Counted from the first letter of the stretch, positions 16,090 to 24,290 are shown. The stretch: 64,000 nt of DNA from JBBTTE01 sp038064375 (GCA_038064375.1 JBBTTF010000004.1:62001-126000); one strand, 5' to 3'. Notes: generated by a model not told the origin, from the letters alone. Numbers and translations are program-made.

Positions 16090-16476
16090 ATGGCACAGAT
16101 TCTATTGATTGAACCTGACCGAATTCTGACTGAGACATATGGCCGAACCCTGACTGCTAAAGGGCATCGAGTCATGGCTTGCTTTACGGCGCAAGCGGCA
16201 ATTCAGGCCGCAGACAAGCAGCGGCCCGATCTTGTTGTGTTGGAGCTGCAGCTGGTGGAGCATTCTGGTATCGAGTTTTTGTACGAATTCCGCAGTTATC
16301 CAGAGTGGCAGGGGATACCAGTAATTATTCAGACTACGGTACCGCCCAGCGAGTTCAGCGACAATTGGGAACTTTTGCGTGGTGAGCTCGGCGTTGAGAC
16401 CTATCTCTACAAGCCACAGACCACACTCCAGAACCTAATCGACGCCATACAGGAACAGCTCTCGGTACCAGCGTGA
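16090..16476 (+). CDS. Response-regulator receiver with Asp-to-Glu at the phosphorylation site
   Basis: 128 residues, receiver domain only. The acidic pair appears as IEPD (7-10), the Thr as IIQTTV (80-84) and the conserved Lys as YLYKP (K108). The phospho-acceptor position in PDLVVLELQL is Glu52 instead of Asp. Asp-to-Glu changes at this position often mimic the phosphorylated form in laboratory mutants, so the protein may be permanently active or serve only as a docking module. It follows the degenerate kinase by 2 nt and overlaps recO by 4 nt (GTGA), so all three are translated from one message. Confidence 0.85.
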   Translation: MAQILLIEPDRILTETYGRTLTAKGHRVMACFTAQAAIQAADKQRPDLVVLELQLVEHSGIEFLYEFRSYPEWQGIPVIIQTTVPPSEFSDNWELLRGELGVETYLYKPQTTLQNLIDAIQEQLSVPA

Positions 16477-17165
16477 AGCAGCTACTCACAAAAGGAATTA
16501 TCTTGAGTCGTACCGACTACGGTGAAGCCGATCGCATTATTACGGTGCTAACGCCGGAGCAGGGTAAGCTCAGTCTAATGGCTCGTGGGGTGCGCAAGCC
16601 CAAGAGTCGTTTGGCTGGTGGTATTGAGCTTTTTAGCACAGCCGAGATTACTTATCTAAACGGTCGTGGTGCTATCGGCACTTTGGTGTCGGCACGCTTG
16701 ATCAAGTACTACTCGTCGATCGTCAAGGATATCGACCGCGTGCAACTTGGCTACGAGCTGATCAAGATGCTACACCGTGCCACTGAGGATCAGCCGGAGT
16801 CGGATTATTATGATCTGTTGGAGCAAGCTTACGCGGCTCTCGACACGGCGTCGATCGACACGGCGCTGATCCGTCTTTGGTTCCAAGCCCAGCTGCTGAG
16901 ATTCGCTGGTCACAGCCCCAATCTCAAGACCGACACAGAAGGACGCAAGCTTGCAATAGACACTAATTACAACTTCGATTTTGACGAAATGGCTTTCACC
17001 GATCACAAGGCGGGGCAGTTCGAAGCCGCCCAGATCAAATTTTTGCGACTATTATTCAGCGGCAATTCGCCAAAAGTTCTTTCACAAATAGAAGGCCACG
17101 AAGCCCTAGCCAAATTCTGCCAACCTTTAGTACTGACTATGCTCCAGACCCACATACGCACATAA
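16473..17165 (+). CDS. recO: DNA repair protein RecO
   Basis: 230 residues, normal length. The N-terminal OB-fold carries the family opening KGIILSRTDYGEADRIITVLTPEQGKLSLMARGVRKPKSRLAGGIELFSTAEI. The C-terminal helical domain follows, and the zinc-binding cysteines found in some RecO proteins are not evident. RecO anneals complementary DNA and, with RecR, loads RecA on SSB-coated DNA. The start is GTG overlapping the upstream receiver gene, which ties its translation to the degenerate two-component pair. Confidence 0.9.
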   Translation: MKQLLTKGIILSRTDYGEADRIITVLTPEQGKLSLMARGVRKPKSRLAGGIELFSTAEITYLNGRGAIGTLVSARLIKYYSSIVKDIDRVQLGYELIKMLHRATEDQPESDYYDLLEQAYAALDTASIDTALIRLWFQAQLLRFAGHSPNLKTDTEGRKLAIDTNYNFDFDEMAFTDHKAGQFEAAQIKFLRLLFSGNSPKVLSQIEGHEALAKFCQPLVLTMLQTHIRT

Positions 17166-17169
17166 ACCC

Positions 17170-17198
17170 TTGCTCAAAACAACAAAATATTGTAATAT
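17170..17198 (+). promoter_or_regulatory. Promoter for the 282-residue protein gene (leaderless)
   Basis: TTGCTC (17170-17175), 17 bp, TAATAT (17193-17198), ending 8 nt before the ATG at 17207. Confidence 0.58.
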
Positions 17199-17206
17199 AA
17201 CATCTT

Positions 17207-18055
17207 ATGGCATTTGGCGGAGAAAAACACGTTTCGGAACCGAGTCCTTTCGAGCGTCTTGATAACGAGCTACCTATAAAGTACACGCTACCCTTTGATT
17301 GGGGCCTGTTTAAGATTACCGAAGATGCCTACGAACAATATGGACTTACGCCTCTGGTAGAGGGATTTAAGAGCACTGATGTGCCACTTGAGTCAGAATC
17401 GTTTGCCAAGGCTGTTATTCGAGTTGTCGGCCCATCTGAACTGCCAGAGCAAACTGACCCTACAGGGGAATTCTATATGCAAGCGACGCGAGACAAAACT
17501 GTTCGGGTCGACACTGGCTTCAGAAATCCATCAACTTTTATTCGATCTATGGTTGACGGTCAGATTGCAGCGTCAGGAGTTGAACTAGATGATGACCAAG
17601 TCGAGGAACTGCGCGATAGATTCGAGGGATATAAGTCGCAAATATTGATACACACAATTGCCGAATCCGTCAGCGAAAACATCAATAGTCTGTATATAGA
17701 AATGATTCAACGCGAGCAGAAAGCAATTGCGTTACGCAGTTCTGCTGTTGTTTTGGGAGGTGTTGCTGCGGTCTCGTCAGTGGCAGGGCACAATATGTTA
17801 AAAGCATCTAAATTCTCTAAAACAGGGAATTCCGCAGCTCTTATAGGCGCTTTGGGAGTTGGGGCATACGGGATGAAAAAGATAATGGACAGTCTAGGCG
17901 GCTCCGAACGAATCTTCGAAGTACTTGAGCTAACCGACGAGCTAGCCGACTTTATGGGATTTGATATTTACGATGCATTCTCGACTGACCGTTTTGATGA
18001 AAGGTTCAGTGAGATAGCCGAACTTGGCGAAGCAGATAGCGACGACACACTTTAG
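17207..18055 (+). CDS. Protein of unknown function with a short hydrophobic segment
   Basis: 282 residues, family not recognised. The N-terminal two thirds are acidic and mixed alpha/beta. A hydrophobic stretch, ALRSSAVVLGGVAAVSSVAGHNML (about 176-199), and a glycine-rich one near 215-227 could form a membrane hairpin. The C-terminus is very acidic. There is no signal peptide. The gene has its own promoter and precedes the glycyl-tRNA synthetase gene, which has a separate promoter-like TATAAT, so no functional link is implied. Confidence 0.72.
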   Translation: MAFGGEKHVSEPSPFERLDNELPIKYTLPFDWGLFKITEDAYEQYGLTPLVEGFKSTDVPLESESFAKAVIRVVGPSELPEQTDPTGEFYMQATRDKTVRVDTGFRNPSTFIRSMVDGQIAASGVELDDDQVEELRDRFEGYKSQILIHTIAESVSENINSLYIEMIQREQKAIALRSSAVVLGGVAAVSSVAGHNMLKASKFSKTGNSAALIGALGVGAYGMKKIMDSLGGSERIFEVLELTDELADFMGFDIYDAFSTDRFDERFSEIAELGEADSDDTL

Positions 18056-18082
18056 CCACTGTACGCCAGAGGCGTGAACCTA

Positions 18083-18088
18083 TATAAT
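18083..18088 (+). promoter_or_regulatory. -10 box for glyQS
   Basis: A TATAAT 10 nt before the ATG at 18099. No convincing -35 or Shine-Dalgarno is visible. Confidence 0.45.
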
Positions 18089-18098
18089 CTATCTCTAG

Positions 18099-19526
18099 AT
18101 GAGCGTAGTAAAACTAGAAGACATTGTTAGCCTGTGCAAGCGCCGTGGTTTTATCTACCAAGGTAGTGAAATCTATGGTGGCCTAGCTGGTACTTGGGAC
18201 TACGGACCACTCGGTGTTGCTCTCAAGAAGAACATCATGGACCTCTGGTGGAAGACCTTCGTCGAAGACCGCGATGACATGTACGGCGTTGACGCTGCAA
18301 TCCTCATGAATCAGAAGGTCTGGCAGGCTAGTGGCCACGTCGATACCTTTACTGATCCTTTGGTTGAATGCTCCAACTGTAAGTCTCGCTTCCGCGCCGA
18401 CAAGATCGACACCAGCAAATGCCCAACTTGCGGCAAAGAAGGCACTTTTGGAGAACCACGTCAGTTTAATATGATGTTCGAAACAAAAATTGGCCCTACT
18501 GCGGATGTAGTGGCAGAGGTAAAAGCGACAAAAAAAGAACTGAGTGATGTTCTAGAGGATTTAGAAAAAAGTAATGAAGATGAAGTCTCGCTTCCTATAA
18601 GTACGAGTCTACGTGATGCGGTAGGTGCTAATACGGTTTGGTTACGTCCAGAAACAGCCCAAGGCATCTTCACCAATTACAAGAACGTCGTTGATAGTTT
18701 CTATCCAGATTTGCCGTTTGGTATGGCGCAGCAGGGTAAGGCGTTTCGTAATGAGATAAGTCCGCGTGACTTTGTGTTCCGAAGCCGTGAGTTTGAGCAG
18801 ATGGAGATCGAGTTTTTCGTTCATCCAGACAATTGGGAAGAAGCTTTTGAACAATGGGTCAAAGATATCGAGTCATTCCTGCGTGAGCTCGGTTTACCAG
18901 ATGACAAAGTTCACAAGCTAGAAGTGCCAGACGATGACCGTGCACACTACAGTAAACGTACGATAGACTTTGAGTTCGACTTCCCAATTGGTAAGGAAGA
19001 ATTGCTTGGCCTCGCGTACCGCACTGACTTCGATCTTATGAATATTCAGAATGCCTCCGGTAAAAATATGGAATACCGGCCCAAGGACAGCAGCACGCCA
19101 TTTGTGCCACACGTAATCGAGCCAAGCTTTGGTGTCGAGCGAGCCATCATGGCTGTCCTGACATCGGCATACACAGAAGACGAAGTCAATGGCGAAAAGC
19201 GCAGCTATCTCAAGCTACCAACCCATGTCGCCCCTGTAAAAGTCGCCGTCAGCCCACTCCTCAAGAACAAACCAGAACTAGTTGAGAAGGCACGAGAAGT
19301 CTACAAGACACTCAAGGCTGAGTTCGGTAACGTCATGTGGGACGACAACGGCAACATCGGCAAACGCTACCGTCGCCAAGACGAAATCGGCACGCCATAC
19401 TGTGTCGTCATCGACTTCGACACCCTAGAAGGCGACACCAAAGACACCGTCACTGTGCGTAATCGCGATACTACAGAGCAAGAACGAGTAATAATTAGTG
19501 ATTTAAAGGACAGATTGCATGGCTAA
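18099..19526 (+). CDS. glyQS: Glycyl-tRNA synthetase (dimeric class II type)
   Basis: 475 residues. The start region LEDIVSLCKRRGFIYQGSEIYGGLAGTWDYGPLGVALKKNI is diagnostic of the alpha2-type GlyRS. A zinc-ribbon-like insertion holds CSNCKSRF and CPTCGKEG. Class II motif 2 is seen in FGMAQQGKAFRNEISPRDFVFRSREFEQMEIEFF, and motif 3 in EPSFGVERAIMAVL. The C-terminal anticodon-binding domain occupies about 370-475. The enzyme charges tRNA-Gly with glycine. The last 8 nt overlap the next small gene. Confidence 0.96.
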   Translation: MSVVKLEDIVSLCKRRGFIYQGSEIYGGLAGTWDYGPLGVALKKNIMDLWWKTFVEDRDDMYGVDAAILMNQKVWQASGHVDTFTDPLVECSNCKSRFRADKIDTSKCPTCGKEGTFGEPRQFNMMFETKIGPTADVVAEVKATKKELSDVLEDLEKSNEDEVSLPISTSLRDAVGANTVWLRPETAQGIFTNYKNVVDSFYPDLPFGMAQQGKAFRNEISPRDFVFRSREFEQMEIEFFVHPDNWEEAFEQWVKDIESFLRELGLPDDKVHKLEVPDDDRAHYSKRTIDFEFDFPIGKEELLGLAYRTDFDLMNIQNASGKNMEYRPKDSSTPFVPHVIEPSFGVERAIMAVLTSAYTEDEVNGEKRSYLKLPTHVAPVKVAVSPLLKNKPELVEKAREVYKTLKAEFGNVMWDDNGNIGKRYRRQDEIGTPYCVVIDFDTLEGDTKDTVTVRNRDTTEQERVIISDLKDRLHG

Positions 19527-19860
19527 ATTCTTAATAGCTTATTCGAAAGTTATAGCGCTGAGAGATAACCTTCCAGCAAGTACAAGCGTTGAATCGTATT
19601 ATATTGAACAGTATCACTCATTGCTTGAGTCGTTCAGAGAGGTGATTGGTGATGATGTCGATGAGTTTAGAGTCGAAGACACTGAAATTAAGCCAAGGGT
19701 TATCAGCCATGGTCGATCAATAGGTACTAGATATTCAGCCAAATCATATTGCTCCAAAAATAAGTTGCTGTCAAAACTCGAAGGCTTGCTTAACTATATT
19801 ACAATGCAGAGTCCCAAAGAAGACAAAGAGAAAATCATCGGTTTTAGAAGTACACAATAG
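19519..19860 (+). CDS. Small protein of unknown function
   Basis: 113 residues, beginning inside the end of glyQS (8-nt overlap, different frame). It is mixed helical and charged, with no signal or membrane segment. The visible pattern (SYYIEQYHSLLESFREVIGDDVDEFRV near the start, YCSKNKLLSKLEGLLNYI later) suggests a compact helical domain. Codon use and overlap with a real gene support expression by translational coupling. Family not recognised. Confidence 0.6.
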   Translation: MAKFLIAYSKVIALRDNLPASTSVESYYIEQYHSLLESFREVIGDDVDEFRVEDTEIKPRVISHGRSIGTRYSAKSYCSKNKLLSKLEGLLNYITMQSPKEDKEKIIGFRSTQ

Positions 19861-19968
19861 TCCTAACTGGCGCAATTCATAATAATGACCTACTAAGCAG
19901 CGCTGGGGTTATAAGTTCCGGTTCGGAATGTTCGAGATTCCTGAGAGTGACTTCGAGTTGATTAAAAG

Positions 19969-19977
19969 TGCTATGAT
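19969..19977 (+). promoter_or_regulatory. Extended -10 promoter for the 2H-phosphoesterase-like gene (leaderless)
   Basis: TGC-TATGAT ending 6 nt before the GTG at 19984. The ATG at 19993 is an alternative start. Confidence 0.6.
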
Positions 19978-19983
19978 TTAGCT

Positions 19984-20508
19984 GTGACAAGAATGATTAC
20001 CGAATATCATGATTATAACGATACGTGCGATATAAGGCTCGTTGATCTGAAGCTTGATAACTTGCCAGCTTCAATTGAAGTTGAAGGCGCCAAGCTATAC
20101 AAAAAGACGGAGTTCCATATAACGTTGGTTAGCGCTAAGAGTGTGCTTAGATCTATTGAAGGGGAGCCAAGTTTGGAGAGTTTAGGCGATGAAATTGTCG
20201 AAGAATTTAAGAAGTTTATAACCGCAAATCAGATCAAAGACTATACCTTGCTGCCTGAGTTTCGGCTACTTAAGCGTGGTGACAGTAAGACCCTAGTGAC
20301 GATGGTTAAGATTGATAATAACCAAAAATTCTTTGATTTATTGCGCGAAAAGTACGGTGCTAAAATACCAGATCAGCCTACTCACATAACCATATATTCG
20401 TTTGATCCTGAAACAGGCTTGTATATTAACTCCGCGGCTGAGCTAGAGCGCGACACGCACATTGTAGACGTGCCGGAACTTCAAAATCTTGCTAAGATTG
20501 AGCCATGA
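19984..20508 (+). CDS. 2H-phosphoesterase-like protein
   Basis: 174 residues. Two H-x-T motifs, EFHITLVS (His45, Thr47) and QPTHITIYSF (His134, Thr136), sit about 90 residues apart, each at the end of a hydrophobic strand. This is the hallmark of the 2H phosphoesterase superfamily (LigT/ThpR, cyclic phosphodiesterases), which act on 2',3'-cyclic phosphates or 2'-5' linkages in RNA or nucleotides. The exact substrate is not deducible. Its stop overlaps the start of the cyclase-family gene by 4 nt (ATGA), so both are made from one message. The GTG start is set by the -10 box 6 nt upstream. Confidence 0.68.
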   Translation: MTRMITEYHDYNDTCDIRLVDLKLDNLPASIEVEGAKLYKKTEFHITLVSAKSVLRSIEGEPSLESLGDEIVEEFKKFITANQIKDYTLLPEFRLLKRGDSKTLVTMVKIDNNQKFFDLLREKYGAKIPDQPTHITIYSFDPETGLYINSAAELERDTHIVDVPELQNLAKIEP

Positions 20509-21116
20509 AGATAATAGACCTCTCAGTAGTAGTTGACCAAGATACGCCAGCTTACCCAGGCGATCCCAAGATTAGCATTGAGACGATAGGACAGTTCGAT
20601 ACAGTTGGCTATAACGATCATCAGGTGACATTCGGCATCCATTCCTCTGGTACGCATATTGACGCGCCGTGGCATATGGTCAAGGATGGCAAGAAGCTTG
20701 ATGAAGTTGATATAGAGCAGTTTGTTGGGCGTGGTCGTTATATTAAGGCCGCAACTCTAGACCTAGAAGCTATTCAGCAGGCAGGCATCGAAGAAGGGGA
20801 CATCGTCTTGCTAGATACGGGCATGAGTGATGTTTATGGCCAAGACGAATACTACACAGGTGACAGGCCGGCTATTACAGAGGAAATCGCTGAATATCTA
20901 GTTAGCAAGAAGATAAAGATGGTCGGCGTGGATATGTGCAGTCCTGACCAACAACCCTTTGCTGTGCATCGTATTCTGCTCGGAGCTGGTGTACTTATTA
21001 TTGAGAACATGACTAATCTATCTGAACTCGAAGGCCAAGACTTCACAGTCTATGCATTACCGACCAAGCTTCGGTTAGATGGCGCGCCAGCTCGAGTTAT
21101 CGCGGTCATTAGTTAA
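20505..21116 (+). CDS. Cyclase-family metal-dependent hydrolase (kynurenine formamidase-like)
   Basis: 203 residues. The metal-binding signature SSGTHIDAPWHM (about 47-58) is the HxGTHxDxPxH-type motif of the cyclase/KynB family (first His replaced by Ser in this register). A conserved Asp lies in GVDMCSPDQQPFAVHRILL. Members hydrolyse N-formylkynurenine, cyclise polyketides or act on other amides. Tryptophan catabolism is unlikely in such a reduced genome, so the substrate is probably different. Translationally coupled to the 2H-phosphoesterase-like gene. Confidence 0.82.
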   Translation: MKIIDLSVVVDQDTPAYPGDPKISIETIGQFDTVGYNDHQVTFGIHSSGTHIDAPWHMVKDGKKLDEVDIEQFVGRGRYIKAATLDLEAIQQAGIEEGDIVLLDTGMSDVYGQDEYYTGDRPAITEEIAEYLVSKKIKMVGVDMCSPDQQPFAVHRILLGAGVLIIENMTNLSELEGQDFTVYALPTKLRLDGAPARVIAVIS

Positions 21117-21123
21117 ACTATAC

Positions 21124-21798
21124 TCAGCCCGTAACAAAGAACCTAAAAGGCAATTTGTCATAGGCGTCCAAGATTGCCAAGAACAATATGAAGTCGATAG
21201 ACAGGTGCGTGGCGATCACAAAGCCCAAAGACTTAAACTTCATGAACATATAGCCTTGGATGAGCGCAAATGGATAGATCAACAGAGGTGCCCAAGACGT
21301 AAAGCCGAGTTCGTACAAAAAGCCCGTGAACAGCACGGCTTGCAAGCCGTTGGCAATCCAGAACTTAAAGTGTCGTCTCAAAATGGTCAGAATCGTATTG
21401 ATAAAGAATAGTTCGTCCCACAAGCCGAGCGCGTTCGTGCCGATAAATAACAGAATCGTTTCCTTTGCTCCACTAACTGATGGCCAATTGTTGTAGCTGC
21501 CAGTGTTACTAAAGTAAAAAGGGAAGACAAGATACGCCAAAGCCGCACTAAATAGGATGAAGCCAATCTTATATGGATTGAGCAGAGACTGCATTCGATA
21601 ATTAAATCTGATAGCACGGCCTTGCTTGCGGCGGTAATACAAATACGGAGCCAATACGGCAATGCTCAACCCTGAGGCCATAACTATCATGTGAGCAGGC
21701 GAGATGTCGGTATTGATTGGTGTTAGAGCTACTATGCAGAGGCTGGCAAGTATGACAAAGAGATCTTCGAGAGCGACCCTCCGATTAGCTGTTTTCAT
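21124..21798 (-). CDS. CPBP-type intramembrane metalloprotease-like protein
   Basis: 224 residues from the ATG at 21798, with about seven hydrophobic helices. Motifs in the order of the CPBP (Rce1-like) family are present: LWDELFFINTILTILRRHF (an EExxxR-like motif reduced to DELFFIN), FTGFLYELGFTSW and VIATHLSIDFILF (the HxxxN/D motif with His). The changes in motif 1 make catalysis uncertain. The longer frame to 21882 is less likely, because TGT-TAAACT at 21806-21814 (minus strand) ends 7 nt before the ATG at 21798 and fits the leaderless pattern of this genome. Confidence 0.68.
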   Translation of the reverse strand: MKTANRRVALEDLFVILASLCIVALTPINTDISPAHMIVMASGLSIAVLAPYLYYRRKQGRAIRFNYRMQSLLNPYKIGFILFSAALAYLVFPFYFSNTGSYNNWPSVSGAKETILLFIGTNALGLWDELFFINTILTILRRHFKFWIANGLQAVLFTGFLYELGFTSWAPLLIYPFALIQGYMFMKFKSLGFVIATHLSIDFILFLAILDAYDKLPFRFFVTG

Positions 21799-21870
21799 AC
21801 CGATAAGTTTAACACTCAATACTGTAAACTGCTTGCATTCAAATCCCAGTAGTATATAAATAATCCTAAT

Positions 21871-22560
21871 ATGTTGAGACAAGGCGGTTCACCAGAAGCC
21901 GGTAGTCAGGTAGGGCTGCTACAAGGTTTACGAAATCATAGAGCTGTATTGCTTGGTACACTGGCGGGCGTGGCGACGTTTGGGAGCATGCATAATGCGC
22001 AGGTGGCATCAGCACTGCCTACGGGAGTTGGCTACGGCGATGTTCCTGAGCAAATTGCCGATTTTATTGGCCACACACCTGCGCCAGCACCACTAGACAA
22101 AGACTACGATTATGACAAGCTTAATCTCGACAGAAACAACAAGGACCAGATTAAGTTCTATCAAGGCTGTATGTACGGTGAAGCGGGCCGCATTAGCCAC
22201 GAGAACACAACTGTAAGTAGATTAGTCGGTTCTAATATTATCAATGCCAGTGTGATGTTGTCTGACGAATGTATGGCATATGCCGAATGGAAGGTTTTTG
22301 CGACCACCGAGTACAGACGTGGCAAAATGGCCAACTATGTCGAGAGCAATACCACTATACCGGCTTTTACAAGTGAGGACGACATAGCTACTGATGTAGA
22401 ATACGGCAAAGTTTACCCAATGGTTTTCTACCCGACTGATGCGACTTGCAAGCAGGACCCGACTGTTAAGTACCGAGTTAAGTTTTCTAGTGTGCGCTAC
22501 AGTCTATTTGCAAAAAAGCAGTACGTTCAAGAGACTAGCTCTAATGTGATCAGCTGCTAA
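21871..22560 (+). CDS. Secreted cysteine-containing protein of unknown function
   Basis: 229 residues. A hydrophobic segment near 29-50 (VLLGTLAGVATFGSMHNAQVASAL) looks like a signal sequence preceded by a long polar N-terminus. The mature part has exactly four cysteines (YQGCMYGE, SDECMAY, DATCKQD, and the final residue but none after VISC), suggesting two disulfides outside the cell. An internal basic RRGK and a beta-rich ending are seen. No family is recognised. A strong terminator follows. Such exported proteins are candidates for host- or surface-interaction factors in episymbiotic Saccharibacteria; this is inference. Confidence 0.72.
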   Translation: MLRQGGSPEAGSQVGLLQGLRNHRAVLLGTLAGVATFGSMHNAQVASALPTGVGYGDVPEQIADFIGHTPAPAPLDKDYDYDKLNLDRNNKDQIKFYQGCMYGEAGRISHENTTVSRLVGSNIINASVMLSDECMAYAEWKVFATTEYRRGKMANYVESNTTIPAFTSEDDIATDVEYGKVYPMVFYPTDATCKQDPTVKYRVKFSSVRYSLFAKKQYVQETSSNVISC

Positions 22561-22573
22561 AAGGGTATATGCA

Positions 22574-22615
22574 AATAGCCAACGGGATAAAATCGCTCGT
22601 TGGCTATTGTTTTTG
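22574..22615 (+). terminator. Intrinsic terminator after the secreted-protein gene
   Basis: Perfect 11-bp stem AATAGCCAACG (22574-22584) / CGTTGGCTATT (22598-22608) with a 13-nt loop, then GTTTTT. Confidence 0.85.
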
Positions 22616-22633
22616 TAGAGCTAACTCTACTGT

Positions 22634-22885
22634 CTAATGAAAGGTGACATTTACTGGAATGTCCTTTGGTCCTTCGGCACCGATAGGTGCGTTACCTACA
22701 CTAACAGCTGGCCGAATGACTGCAGCTTGGCCTTCTAGCGGACCATCCATAGGTTCAACACTAGCTTCTACTGGTAGCTGTCCAATCTCTTGTGCTGATG
22801 GTAGAGCAGGGAGCTGAATCTCTGGATTCATTGGTGCTTGCTTAGGTGTTGCTGCATCTATTGCTTCTGGGCTTAGTCCTGGCAT
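22634..22885 (-). CDS. Short proline-rich protein of unknown function
   Basis: 83 residues, rich in Pro, Ala, Glu and Gly, with no hydrophobic core, signal or charge clusters; probably intrinsically disordered. It ends VNVTFH. Expression is supported by a consensus promoter at 22928-22956 and an AAGGAAA Shine-Dalgarno a few bases before the ATG. The downstream side is closed by the terminator hairpin at 22574-22608. Function unknown. Confidence 0.62.
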   Translation of the reverse strand: MPGLSPEAIDAATPKQAPMNPEIQLPALPSAQEIGQLPVEASVEPMDGPLEGQAAVIRPAVSVGNAPIGAEGPKDIPVNVTFH

Positions 22886-22927
22886 TTTTTGTTTCCTTTG
22901 TTTTTATTTAGTAACTGATGGTAATGT

Positions 22928-22956
22928 ATGATACACCAATATTGCCAAAAAGTCAA
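22928..22956 (-). promoter_or_regulatory. Promoter for the proline-rich protein gene
   Basis: Minus strand: TTGACT (22951-22956), 17 bp, TATCAT (22928-22933). The leader is about 35 nt with a Shine-Dalgarno, so this is a conventionally leadered gene. Confidence 0.7.
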
Positions 22957-22999
22957 GCAAGTGTTGTTCGCCAATCTGGTGAATTTGTCCCGTCAAAGG

Positions 23000-23008
23000 T
23001 GTTATGAT
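23000..23008 (+). promoter_or_regulatory. Extended -10 promoter for the EamA-type transporter gene
   Basis: TGT-TATGAT ending 8 nt before the ATG at 23017. The ATG at 23011 lies too close for the transcript start, so 23017 is preferred. Confidence 0.6.
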
Positions 23009-23016
23009 TGATGAAT

Positions 23017-23871
23017 ATGTGGCTAGTCTTCTTAGGTTTTCATTTGTTTGGGTTTGTTGGATACAATCTCATGCTGCGCAAGTCAGTGACTGATAATATT
23101 GATCGGTTTACTTTGGCGACGGTGATGCAGACAGGCATTACTATTCCGCTGATCTTTACTTTGTTCTTCCATGTTCCGAGCTTTGATGGTTATGATCTTG
23201 GTATCTTGGCACTGGTTGTGGCTACGCTGATCCTGACGATCGCGCTGCATGTTACAAATACCGTGTCTCTCAAGTACTTGGAGGCCAGTGTTTATTCGGT
23301 CTTATATAACTTGCGAATCGTCTTCACGACGATCTTGGGGATAGTCTTTTTAGGTGAAGATACTGATTGGTTAAGGATTTGCGGCGGAATCTTAATACTA
23401 CTAGCCATATTTATTGTTAAGCAGAAGGGCAGCAAGTCGATAATCAGCAAAGGCTTTGAATGGGGGCTGGCAGCGGCGTTGACGATCAGCTTCTTGAACT
23501 TGTTTGAGAAGCAACTTATTGGTGACATTGGTTATCTGAATTACGCTGTTCCGTTGATGGTTGTAGCAACTTTGATCATGTGGGGCTATTTGTACTACCG
23601 CGACCGCGCAATCGATTATAAGATAATGTTGAAGCCGCGTATGATTCAGCTGATGGCGCTGCGTGATATATCAGCCTTTGGCTTTGTCGCAGCCTTTGCG
23701 TATGGTGGCTTGCTCAGTGTGTCCAACTATATATCCAGCATGGGCGTGATCTTTATGGTTGCGCTGGGCGTATTGCTGCTAGATGAGCGTGACTATTTGA
23801 GGCGCAAAATTATCGCAACGGGCGTGGCTGTTTGCGGACTGACCTTGGTGCTGATTGCTAGCTTGATCTAG
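23017..23871 (+). CDS. EamA/DMT-family transporter
   Basis: 284 residues from the ATG at 23017, with ten predicted hydrophobic helices in two five-helix repeats, the drug/metabolite transporter layout. Repeat landmarks are YLEASVYSVLYNLRIVFTTILGIVFLGEDTDWLRICGGILILLAIF (end of repeat 1) and the matching LLSVSNYISSMGVIFMVALGVLLLDERDYLRRKIIATGVAVCGLTLVLI (end of repeat 2). It probably exports or imports a small metabolite; the substrate is unknown. A DUF2177 gene follows after 29 bp with its own promoter. Confidence 0.85.
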   Translation: MWLVFLGFHLFGFVGYNLMLRKSVTDNIDRFTLATVMQTGITIPLIFTLFFHVPSFDGYDLGILALVVATLILTIALHVTNTVSLKYLEASVYSVLYNLRIVFTTILGIVFLGEDTDWLRICGGILILLAIFIVKQKGSKSIISKGFEWGLAAALTISFLNLFEKQLIGDIGYLNYAVPLMVVATLIMWGYLYYRDRAIDYKIMLKPRMIQLMALRDISAFGFVAAFAYGGLLSVSNYISSMGVIFMVALGVLLLDERDYLRRKIIATGVAVCGLTLVLIASLI

Positions 23872-23885
23872 CGCGTCTCGCAAAG

Positions 23886-23894
23886 TGGTATGAT
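23886..23894 (+). promoter_or_regulatory. Extended -10 promoter for the DUF2177 gene (leaderless)
   Basis: TGG-TATGAT ending 6 nt before the ATG at 23901. Confidence 0.62.
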
Positions 23895-23900
23895 TGAAGC

Positions 23901-24290
23901 ATGAATTTTATAGGGCATTACATTGTGGCGGCTGCGATTTTTGTGGCCTTGGATGCTGTGTGGCTAAAGTTTGTGGCCAACTCTTTTTATAAGAAGCATT
24001 TGGGCGGGTTATTGGCTAAGAAGCCGAACTTTTTGGCCGCGGCCATATTCTATCTTCTATATATTGTCGGCATTATAATCTTTGCGGTTAATCCTGCACT
24101 GGATGAGGAGTCGGTTGTCTATGCCCTGAGTCACGGCGCGTTGTTGGGTCTATTGATGTATGCAACTTACGACCTGACCAATCAGGCGACGCTCAAAAAC
24201 TGGCCAGCTAAGATTACTTATGTCGACATGGCATGGGGAACTTTTGCCACAGCCCTCGTCAGCACGCTAACTTATTTGGTAGTTAGCTGA
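23901..24290 (+). CDS. DUF2177 family membrane protein
   Basis: 129 residues with four hydrophobic helices. The features ALDAVWLKFVANSFYKKHLGGLL near the start, YALSHGALLGLLMYATYDLTNQATLKNWP in the middle and VDMAWGTFATALVSTLTYL at the end are typical of DUF2177, a small integral membrane family of unknown role. Its stop overlaps the start of the phosphoribosyltransferase gene (TGATG). Confidence 0.85.
   Translation: MNFIGHYIVAAAIFVALDAVWLKFVANSFYKKHLGGLLAKKPNFLAAAIFYLLYIVGIIIFAVNPALDEESVVYALSHGALLGLLMYATYDLTNQATLKNWPAKITYVDMAWGTFATALVSTLTYLVVS

Noticed and set aside
21079..21411. A 110-codon plus-strand frame after the cyclase gene
   Set aside because: It lies antisense to the CPBP-like gene and its sequence is highly charged without any domain pattern.
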